Assembly (NCBI GenBank): GCA_030142905.1
Contig: JASJOG010000062.1
Coordinates: forward strand, 1,661,878 to 1,725,877
Direction of reading: 5' to 3'
Source: Heliopora coerulea
Lineage: Eukaryota > Cnidaria > Anthozoa > Scleralcyonacea > Helioporidae
DNA: 64,000 nt
A program made the position numbers and the translations under genes. Positions within the stretch are counted from its first letter, which is position 1, and every line of letters begins with the position of its first letter. The notes below the pieces were generated by a model. It searched no databases. It was given only the letters and a program-made list of their open reading frames with translations, and had not been told where the DNA came from. This document shows positions 54,436 to 64,000 of this stretch, piece by piece.

Positions 54436-55905
54436 AGTAGTGTATGGGCCCGAAAGGGATTAAACTGTTCGACACATTGATAGGTTGTTTGAGCTATCTC
54501 ATAAAGTTGACAATATAGGCGTACGTAAGTCATAAAGGATCAGATGGTCCATCCCCTCCTCATAGCTTTTAGAAGGGAGGCAGACTTTATACTGTTAAGG
54601 TGTCTTAATATTGTAGTTTTCCCAACTTTTGTTCCAGAGACGTCGATTATTTTGTTTACATCAAAAACCATGCTTCAATAACAATAATCCCATATATTTT
54701 TCGCTTTTTATTTCGTAACCTGATTACGCGCCCTTACAAGAATGATGAATAGGGTATGAAAATTCTAAAGCCAGTTTCTACGTTCATATCATTTACTAAA
54801 CAAACTTTTTAAACTTGCCTCCCCCCACTTTAACGCCCCAACATCCATGGTTCACTCACTTATGTAGAATATATAACCACTTTTGTTACGAAAGATTTTT
54901 ATATCACACACGTTTGCAGGTGACTTAAGAATCTGTAACTGTATTAGATGTTAAACGACATAACTCTGAACTTCCAGCTGACTATTCTATCACAAATGAT
55001 CTGCTTTCCTCGACATTTTAAGTGGTTGGTTCAAGAAGCCTTTGTTGTCGATTAACTTTCGTTAACACCAATTGGCAACTGGAAAGACGAATGTGAAATA
55101 AAGTAAAGTTATAAAAAAATCTCGAAGCACTTAATCAGGTTAGAATTTGTTAAAAGAGACAATGGACAAGTTGAAACAAAGAAAAAAAGGGTCAAAATTA
55201 TCAAAGAGAAAACATTGATTCTATTATATGTTTGGTATTATGAATATGAGTCTTGAACTGTCAATAAAACATCACAAACTGATTCAATGGAACGCAACAG
55301 CCTTAGACAGGCCTTTGGTTCGAGATGCTGTGTTTGAGGTTTTTGTTCATTTCTATGTTACAAATTAGTGTCGTACAGAAGGAACGTTTACGTGTCCTAA
55401 ACCTCAGAGGAGTAGCAGCCACTAAATAATCGGAATAATCAACAATCCTAATTATTCCTGCTACAGTTTCTTTCCTGAATGAATAAAATCTACAAAAATA
55501 GTTTGTGGACGAATAGTGCACGATAAGGTTTTCGATCTTATCAGGGACTGAAAATAAAACAAAAGCGACTATTTCTTACACGTTTTGTAATTTTATATCT
55601 TCTTGTCTCTTACAATGATTCTAATTTGTTCATAAATCTTAGCAATGTAGATAATCATTACTAAGCAATGACGTCTAAGCTTATTGTGACATCATAGTTA
55701 TTTGTTTTCATAGTAGCATAATCTTTATGTAACCTGGAGTTAGGCCAAAGATTAATTCTCTTGCGAAAAATTTGGTTGCTAATTGACAAATAGCTGTGAA
55801 TATATTACCCACAAGGATTTTTCCTAACTTTTGCGCCTTATCTCCTAAAGACAAAAGCCATCGAATAGAGTCAAAACGATCGTAGTCGGTGTTTGTACCA
55901 GTGGC
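54436..55905. other. Intergenic, nothing recognised
   Basis: About 1.5 kb of AT-rich unique sequence without a supported gene. Confidence 0.4.
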
Positions 55906-55960
55906 GTAACCACAGCAGGGACTGACCGGGTACGTGCCCGGCCAATCACGCAGGTGAATG
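55906..55960 (+). repeat. hAT-like terminus, unpaired
   Basis: CCAGTGGCGTAACCACAGCA followed by a GTACGTGCCCGGCC stem. The CAGTGGCGTAAC start equals the ends of the intact MITE at 59641. No partner end or duplication found. Confidence 0.4.
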
Positions 55961-56055
55961 ACGTCATTGGATATTCCATTCTATATACTATATTGGATAT
56001 CCCACTCTATCAGTACTTAAAAATATGGATGAAGCGCGATCAGGTAAAGACATGA

Positions 56056-56152
56056 TTAGACAAGTAAAATGCGTTCTCTGATCAGATATTTTATTATGGT
56101 GGTCGAAAGCTCAATAATAAAACATCTGATGAGAGAACACATTTTGCGTGTC
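56056..56152. repeat. Imperfect palindrome
   Basis: GACAAGTAAAATGCGTTCTC on the left is inverted on the right (GAGAACACATTTTGCGTGTC), with TGATCAGAT/ATCTGATGA inside. A foldback repeat of about 100 bp. Confidence 0.7.
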
Positions 56153-58260
56153 TAATCTATCGGTACTAATTATAATTTATAAACTTGATGCGCAATACTT
56201 GTATTTTCCTAACGGTGTCTTGCTGTGCATTCCTGAGAAACAGTTAGGTCTGGACTGGGCAAAGTTGCTCTTAAAATGCAAATAATACCAATTCAGGGCC
56301 CAATATTTCAAACCCCCCTGGGGGTCGGATCTACGCATCTCCCAGAAAACTCTCCCTTCATGCATAGCTGTCACCCTCCCTCGTTAAATTCATAGCTATG
56401 TGCCAGTGTCTGCCCGAAACCAATGGGCTGGCTACGTCAGAGATTTCTATCTATGCGCCTATCTCTTCAGTTGCCGTTGCTCCTGCCCCTTCTTCTGCCC
56501 TGCTCTATCTATATCCTCTTCCTTGATCGAATTCCTGTTCCTGTCTTTCTCCTCACCCATGTCTTTGTCCCTTTCCCTGTCCATATGCTTGTTCCTGTCC
56601 CTGTCTCTGCCTTTGTCTTGGTCTAGAGGCGTTACCAGGATCTAGTCCATGGGGCCCTGAAGCATGTTTCCTAAATTAAATTTCCCCCTCTTCCCACATA
56701 CGTTTCCTTGAAATGGAATTATTTGTGTTGGTAGCAATTGCCCCGCTTCCATACCCTCTCTTGGCTATACCACTGTCTTGTCTCTGTATGACAAACTTCG
56801 AGAAGAGAAAGGCAGGAAAAGAAAGCGCTCAAGAAAATGTGCCCGGAATTTACTGTTTCTGCCTAATTTAACCAGTAAAAAATTTCAAAAAATTTGCTTA
56901 ACTGCCCAACAAAAACAACATCGGGAGCAAAAAAACAAAAACTATGGGAAACGTCCTTAAATATGTTGATGTTTGGCCAATAGCTCGACAAGAGCATCGT
57001 ATTTAGCTTTATATTTACCATATGCAGTCTTCTGTATTTCGTCAGATAGGAAGACATTTACGCAGTCTCTTAAATACGAGTGTTACCTGCTTCCAGCAGA
57101 TGTCATAACGGATTCGCCTTTCAATTTGTCGGGTAGTTGATTTTGTACTGTGCATATTATGCATGACCTTACCCTCAATAGCATGCCATTGTCCTTCAGT
57201 ACTGAGAACACAGTTACAGTAGAAAACATAATAAATGGATGGCCATGATGGATTATCAAAGACAATCTGAAATAAAAAAGTGACTCGATCAGCTATACTT
57301 GCTTGTAATTTTTAGCTTAGACGGTTAGGTTGTCGCGTATTTTTGCTAGTTCAAAACTTGTAGTTCTGTAACACAATACAAATCGTTGTGGAACCAGTCT
57401 CTCAATTCATTGTGACACAAGTTGCAGCAGAAATTGCATTGTGTAACACAGTCTACAGTTACCAAGTGCACAACATTTTTTGACACAGTAAGCGTTGTAC
57501 GAAGTAGAACCACGTTCTTCTTCTTGCAACGCATGGGGCAATGCTGCAATGAATTCGTGAGACATTACTTAAAGGAAAATTCTTGGTGCAACTGGTCTCG
57601 CAACAAGTTTCGTGATCAGCTAATGAAAATGAACAAACGATTGTCCTTTTTGGTCGTCTTTCCGCGACATGTTTCGGCTAGTTTGCTTGCACGTTCATCC
57701 TGCAACCACAGAAAGACGGATTCAGCCATTGCCACGAAAGTTGCCAGACACTGGATTGCACAGTGTAACAGCGCCTTTAAAATCTCTCTCAATTCAATTA
57801 AGTAATCGCTATGAAATAGGATTCGTAAAACAAATAATTAGCAGAACAAAGAAGTGGATATGTCAAAGCATGCTACAGCTCGCGAGAGAGGAAAGTAGAA
57901 AGTAAACTAGGCGCTACTGGTTGCCGTAGACATACCCTAGAGGCAGAAATAATAATGGAAGAAAGTATGATTTCATTTCAAAAATACAATAAAAATACAA
58001 CTTTACTCACTGAATTTACAGGCAAAAAGTTGTGTGATGGTAACAAGCTGAGATTAAAATATGTATAATATATTTAAAATAACAGTGATATAGTATACAA
58101 TATATCAAAAACAACTAAAAACTACCACGATAGCAGTTGAAGTTGGGGCCATTCTTTGTCTTTCATACAGAATAAATAGTATGTTGTACGAATACAACAC
58201 GAAGTTGTTTTCCTGACAGGAAAGTTATCATGGGTTTCATCAAGTTTTAGATCGTTCATT
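56153..58260. other. Intergenic, nothing recognised
   Basis: Contains a CCTGTC-type pyrimidine repeat at 56480-56620. A Cys/His-rich open region at 57346-57805 is open in pieces on both strands, but I cannot place it in any family. Confidence 0.35.
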
Positions 58261-58289
58261 AATAGGTCATAAAAACAACGGCTGGTCCG

Positions 58290-58415
58290 CTAATGATAAT
58301 AATAATAATAATTGATAATGATAATTAGTTATTAATAATAATGATAATGATGATCACAGTGATAGTAATAATAATAATGGTGATTATGATGACGATGATG
58401 AGATTGATGACAATG
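58290..58415 (+). repeat. (AAT/GAT)n trinucleotide repeat
   Basis: Imperfect AATAATGAT triplets over 125 bp, similar in type to 44955-45065. Confidence 0.85.
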
Positions 58416-58734
58416 AATCACAGGTTGAAGAATAATTCTCATGTCAATTATTTTAATATATCAATAACCTTTTCAAGATGCCAGTTGTCACCAATTCCCA
58501 AAAATGTATTTCCTCTTTTCACCTCAATACGGGATAATTGTGTTTTCTCGTCAAGATTATCGTTAAAAATTTGGAAAATATCGTGACTGCAAAACAACAT
58601 AGAAAAATAACAGGTGACAAGTGTTTGCTCGTAAATGGGTTAAAGACTCTTACGGGTTAGTCCATTCAGTCATTCATCGGTAATCGGCTAAGTCCTCTAA
58701 GTCAACCAAACGTGCTCTCATTTAGTCATTCATC

Positions 58735-59140
58735 GACTTAATATAATTATTAATTAATATATTGATAAAATTATTGATTGATATATTAATTAATTGATTG
58801 AACGACTGATTAACTGAGTGAATAAGCGAGAAAGCGAGTAAGTGAATTACTGAGTGACTGATTAATATATCAGTCAATCAGTCAATATATCAATTAATCA
58901 ATCTGTCAACCCTTTTGACATTTTACTCGCTGATCAATTGACCAGTCAGTCGGTCAGTCAGATAGGCAGCCAGGATGTCATTCAGCCAGCCTACCAGCAA
59001 GCAAGTCAGCCAGTTAACCGGCAACAATTAAGTTGTCAACTAACCAGCTAACCAGTAACAAGCCAGGCAGTCACGTAGGCTGCCTGCCAGCCAACGAAAC
59101 AGCTTGCCAGTAAACCAAGCACCCGGAAAGTCAAACAGCA
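58735..59140 (+). repeat. Degenerate tetranucleotide repeat (GATT to CAGT/CAGC)n
   Basis: About 400 bp in which ATTGATTGAT-like units grade into TCAGTCAGTC and then CAGCCAGC/AACCAGCTAACC units. It is strongly decayed but periodic. Confidence 0.7.
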
Positions 59141-59640
59141 ATCGGACGTTGACTTCTTGCTGTTTATCTTGCTCTGGTTTGAAATCCATTGGAGACCGTT
59201 CTTAAGGTGAAAGTTTTAACTAGGTAATTTCTGTTTTTTCTTCACTCTGTTATTGAATAAATTTAGGTTCATTTGTAGTGCATCAATACTTCCTTACCTC
59301 CCTCTTTCAAAAAGATTATTTGAAGATTTAGAAGAGAATAGCTGGGTAGTGTTGATTACCATTTTGTTGGACCCTCGAGCAAAAGCACGTATGAAGACAG
59401 GTGCATCAGTTCCTGCCATTACCCTATCGGCAGTGTGAACGTGAATAATATGTCCGCATGACCACAATCCTAAATCAATTTGTAAAATAGCCAAGAAGAT
59501 ATAGTTTAAAAGGTATAGAAAAATATTGAATACTCAATTTTTTCATTTATTGAACCATACGTTCAGTAAACATAGCAATGCAAGTGGTTTATTTCCACCG
59601 TCTTTTTTCACATTTACACTAAAGTTATGGACATTGAAGC

Positions 59641-59829
59641 CAGTGGCATAACGGAACTTCTGGGGGTCTTTAGGAGATTTTCGTTCCAGGGCCCCATCAC
59701 CCCCGTTAGTATAAACATAAATTTCATGACTTTGATGTCAATTGTCTTCACAGATTCATTGGAGGGCCCTTCGAGGTCGGGGGCCCTTAGGAGTTGCTCT
59801 AACCCTGAGCATAGTACGTTACGCCACTG
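59641..59829. mobile_element. Intact hAT MITE (189 bp, perfect 8-bp TSD)
   Basis: The ends are CAGTGGCATAACGGAAC and, inverted, CAGTGGCGTAACGTACTA. The target duplication ATTGAAGC is perfect on both sides (59633-59640 and 59830-59837). The interior has GGGGCCC-rich stretches and no coding capacity. The perfect duplication implies a recent insertion. Confidence 0.93.
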
Positions 59830-59837
59830 ATTGAAGC

Positions 59838-62800
59838 CTCTCGATCACGTAATAAAATGTTTACCCCTGTTCCTTCTTAGTGTATGTTTCGAATCCGAAG
59901 TGCAGAGCTTAGATATGAGTAAAAAAAAAATTTAAGGTTGCCCAATATTCCTCGCTCTAGAATAGAGGGAAACAGTTGCGCTTATGGTATCAAGAGAAAA
60001 AAAGGATTGCCTTGACAACAATATGGATTATCTGTGTACCCATCAATGATCCAACCATCGCCGGCTTTAGTATTGTACTTGGATTTTGTAAAGCTTGCAT
60101 TAAGTTGGGGACAAACTTTTGAACGAGATATGCAAGTATTCAATCACCCCCTCGTCCATCATTCCCTTACATTGAGAATATGGACAAAGTTGAAGTGTTG
60201 TGACGTTTGCCAAAGAAGCTAAACTAAAACATCAATCAACTTACCGAGTGTGTACGTTAACCGAAAGCATTGAGCTCTAAAAGCACACGAATGATATCTT
60301 GTTACACCTGGCTCAACGATTGAATGAAGCCAAAACAAGGGCAGCCATGTAGGTCCAAAACACGCTTGTATTTCCTCTCGCGCGGGAGAATCGGACACGT
60401 TGGGAAAAGTTGTACTAAGCCTTTATTTCTTAAGGACAGTTAATTCGGACAAATACGCAATCATACAGAAATTGTCCTCTACTTTCTTCGGATATAAAGA
60501 AAAACTTTTAAAGTTAGCCAAACGTTCAGGTAATTTTTTCGCAAAGGTGGTGGGTTTTATCGCGTAGGAGACTTGTGTAAACTGCATGTTGATCCCATAT
60601 GAGCCTCGATTTCAGGTGTCGTTCCAGCCCTTTTAAAGTTCAATGACTGTTTCAAAGGTTGTTTCAAACCACTGACCTATGTATAACTGGACTGCTGTAA
60701 GACCCCAAAAACGGTGTCTCCAAAATGACGACGTCATTTATGGGTCCTTGTGTTCATGGTGCCAACCGTTGACTGAAATTGCTGGCTCGGGTTATCATAT
60801 GAAACTAGAGAGGGCATGGAGGCCACTGACCTATATATAACTGACTGTTGGTCTCATTAATGTTACATTTGATTTGTGAAAAGTGTCCCCAAAAAGATGG
60901 CGTCAGCATTGAAATTTATGGGTTGGAAGGCCGAGTGGCGGGCAAGGGCATTAATTTCCATAATAGGTGTGGCTATGATACTTAAGCTCGTTTTCCACAA
61001 GGAAAATTTTGTCGTGCGAGCCGACTTCTCATTGTTCGAATTGAATAGATTTAACATTAGTTCCAGCCGAAAGCTCATGAGATAAAAGAAAAAGTCACTT
61101 CACGCGAAGAAATTCGTCGAGTGGATAACGGCCGTTATGCACACCCGTGATATACTACATTGACAGCTTGCCTTCCGCAGGATTCTTATAAGTACATTGG
61201 TGTGAAATGCGTTACAATTAGGGGCCGAAAACCTTAAACTCAACTGGTAAGGTATTGTAGTCTCCGATGATTATTAAAACAGGCATTTCCACGATTTCAG
61301 GTCTACAAAATGGCATTTATGTGCTGGAGACAAATCACTTAAAACTCTATCAAATGTTGTCCCTGCAAAGTTGGCTAAGGGTCCGTGAAAGTTTCCTCAC
61401 TAGAAATGTCCTACCACATATTGTAATGTTCCAGTCAAAAACTCTTTCAAATCGAACAAAGTAAAGAAATTCGAAAAGTATGTAAAAATGTGTACTCAAA
61501 ATCATCAAATACTATATATTCTCTTCGTCCTCTCAAACTCCCATCAATTTTTATGTTCAAAGGTGGCTTTACAGTATTTAAAATGAAATAGTTCTTTTTT
61601 AGTTTCGGGGAGCACGTGGTAAGGAGTTCAAATGTCATCTAGGAAACTTTCTTATCTCTGGATGCTATAAGAACGCTCTTGCTTAAGTTTTTGATTCCTT
61701 TCTTCAAAACATTAATCATTAATTCATCAGTATGCTTACAAGACTGCCCACTTTGAAAACAAGCGATAGCTTAGGAAGAGGGACAAATTGGGGAAATAAA
61801 AAATCTTTTATGAGCCAATATTGCTTCCAAATTGTGGTCAAGCTCCATTCACTGTACAACCTTATATTTACACTATCCTAGTGCCCTTTAATGGTGATGA
61901 GTTTGCTTATGAAGATGACATTTCCTGCCCTCAGAACATTCTCTCGTCTCACGTTATCACTCATTTTTAAAGCGACTTGTACACTACAAATAAATCAATT
62001 TTATAGTGTATCTTATTCAAGAAATACTGAAATATAACATAAGGGTCATTTAAAACCCTTTTATGCTCGTTCTCGAGCCCATTATCTATTTGGTAATAGA
62101 TCTTAATTGCTGAAACCAATATAGAGATTTTGCATGCAATAGTCAACGAAGTCCACAATACATGTCTAAATGCAAAAAAAATTTCAAGGGCGAAATATAT
62201 CATGGGGATGTTGCTACCTAGCTCCCAGTTCCGTCGTCTTTGTCAATGTGCAATAGAGTGTGAGATCTTAAACAGGATAAAACTCAAGTCACTTATAACT
62301 CCTAATTCAGCTGTATTGAAGATACTTTCTGCGACTTCAAGGATTTTATGTTAGAACCCTCAGTCAGGATGAAGTGGTGTCACCGGTTTTTCATGATAAT
62401 AAAGATACTATCAATTGATGATTGCGGCCAAAAACCATGTTTACGAAATCTTAAAGTGCAACCTCAGCCAATGTTATATTCCATTCATCCCTCGCTGAAC
62501 TTGATCGTTACCTTAAATCTCACTCGAAGTTAAGTCTCTGAACTTTCTTTGCATTAACATTATATTCCATTTACAAGATTTCCTGGATATTGTGAGTGAA
62601 CCAATATTATTGTTCAACTGCGTTGTTATTGAAACACTTGCTGTTAGTTTTGCCGTTTAAAACAAACGTGCAAAAAACTTACGATACTTATTTCTATGTC
62701 TAGATCTCTGTACCCGTGGTTGTTACTATGTCTAGATACCGCAATCGACGGAACTGAAAGAAGATGACGGACAGTAAATTTGACCATAATGCTTTGTTAA

Positions 62801-63660
62801 CTTAAACAAGCGCCAGTAAGAGTTGAAGAATTATTCAAAGATGTTAATTTACCAGGAATTAATTAGGTAAGAGTTTTCTTCTTACCAAACTTACGTTTAA
62901 TGAGTCCAAGTGCTATCATGATTTAAACATGTTATCTTGTCTCTAGGTATGGACAATTGTCTGGTATATTTTGGAAAGCCAACTGGCCGGATTCGATTCA
63001 GTACTGTTACTCAGTCATGTAGCCAGACTAAGAAATCAGAGGGAAATCTTATTTGGGGGGGGGGGGGGGGGCGAGTAAGGGTGTACATACTTATAAGTGT
63101 ACTCAAACAGATCATTGACAATTTCAGGGCAGATGGATGATGGATCGAACCTTTATTCAATGTAATAGTAATACAAAAGGCAAAGTTACTTTAATTATGA
63201 ACTGAAAATCCTAATTACACAAAAATACAATACAATAGTTTAGTAGTACATCACATTTATGCATAATACGCAAAGAAAGTCTGCTTGCAAGACGACCGAA
63301 GACTTTCAAGGCCAAACTATAGAAGAAGGCGACAATGTTTCATGGCTTTAAAGTGTTCAATATCACTGTAGGAAAGTGAATCAGTGATACCTTTCTCAAT
63401 AGACAAGAATGTCAGATTATTCAGACGAACAGTGGTCATTTGAGAACGCAAACGAGTTTTTATTCTCTTTGGCAGAAGAGAACATTCGTTTCAACCTTGC
63501 ACGATGTCTGAGGAATGGTTACAAGAATAGCCCGTCAGTTATGGGATGCCGCTCATTAATTGTCATGTACGATATAAGCATGAAATGAACTGTGTCAGAG
63601 ATAGTGGGGGGGTGCGAGCAAGAATTGGGGGGGGAGCCTTCCCCCGCGCATCCCGTTAGC
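59838..63660. other. Intergenic, nothing recognised
   Basis: Mostly unique sequence. A direct repeat (ACTGACCTATGTATAACTGG at about 60669, ACTGACCTATATATAACTGA at about 60829) and a G-run at 63054-63071 are the only distinct structures. Open frames of 60-80 codons show no family resemblance. Confidence 0.4.
63054..63071 (+). repeat. Poly-G run (18 G)
   Basis: An uninterrupted guanine run after TTATTT. It can form a G-quadruplex, but it is also a typical place for assembly error. Confidence 0.9.
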
Positions 63661-64000
63661 TACGTGCCAGTGTTACTTTAAGATGAATTACATTATAAAC
63701 CGTCCATTTGTTGAATTGTTTCAAATCTCGCGTCACTTGTTCAGGTTGAAACATAGAGACCTAAAGTTGTTCATTAATAGTTAACCTTGTCTCAAATTCA
63801 CTTCCAGAACGTTTACTTGTGAACAGGGCTTTCTTTGTCATGAGCAATATATGTTTAAACATAGTCATAACAGAAATCAAGCGCAGACTTAAATGTCTTA
63901 TTGTGTCAATATGATACTCTCAAGGCCTACCTTAGAGAGAACTGGCTAGGTAAGTGGGACAATACTTGTGTACATTTTCTGGTCTGTATTCGTGAAAGTC

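Noticed and set aside
56118..56152. Hammerhead from ATCTGATGAGAGAAC
   Set aside because: No GAAA after a stem, and the surrounding palindrome explains the sequence.
57346..57805. Cys/His-rich gene on either strand
   Set aside because: Open frames overlap on both strands, none has a recognisable family, and there is no splice or start context that I can defend.
1..64000. CRISPR arrays, bacterial operons or prophage
   Set aside because: No spaced identical repeats of that type, no ribosome-binding sites or operonic gene packing. The window is clearly intron-bearing eukaryotic DNA.

Overview
The window is eukaryotic and almost certainly metazoan. It has GT-AG introns, interstitial TTAGGG arrays, Penelope-like, CR1-like, Tc1/mariner, hAT, PIF/Harbinger and Crypton-like elements, tRNA-derived SINEs and many (TA)n tracts. 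The repeat repertoire looks most like an anthozoan cnidarian (coral or anemone). That placement is an inference from repeat style, not a demonstrated assignment.

One host gene dominates, on the + strand from about 2041 to 44601. I can join 12 exons whose splice phases all agree, giving a protein of about 3,527 residues. A complete 12-TM Patched-related/RND transporter with a sterol-sensing domain (about residues 90-880) is fused in frame to an animal FAS-like type I polyketide synthase: KS-AT-DH-(structural region)-ER-KR-ACP-TE. The fusion point lies inside one uninterrupted 5.9 kb exon (4611-10474), so it is not a gene-prediction artefact. KS, AT, KR, ACP and TE keep their catalytic residues. 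The ER has lost its glycine-rich nucleotide motif and the DH His motif is atypical. The arrangement suggests one polypeptide that makes a lipid or polyketide and moves it across or within a membrane, comparable in logic to mycobacterial PKS/MmpL pairs. I know of no described animal protein of this kind.

The introns are dense repeat traps. Intron 2 holds a dead mariner-like element. Intron 6 (6.8 kb) holds palindromic SINEs, Penelope-like tails, a canonical hammerhead ribozyme and a 2.2 kb hAT element with 8-bp target duplication. Intron 9 holds a palindromic Penelope fragment, a dead Tc1 element and a pentanucleotide satellite. Intron 11 (12.6 kb) holds a CR1-like LINE relic, a second canonical hammerhead, a near-perfect head-to-head Penelope palindrome, a deleted Crypton-like element and a Harbinger fragment.

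Downstream of the gene (44.8-50.2 kb) is a nested inverted-repeat structure. Near-identical ~0.5 kb SINE-bearing arms enclose a Penelope palindrome with paired hammerhead-like motifs and head-to-head (TTAGGG)n/(CCCTAA)n arrays. The rest (50.2-64 kb) is repeat-rich intergenic DNA in which I recognise only relics, simple repeats and one intact 189-bp hAT MITE.
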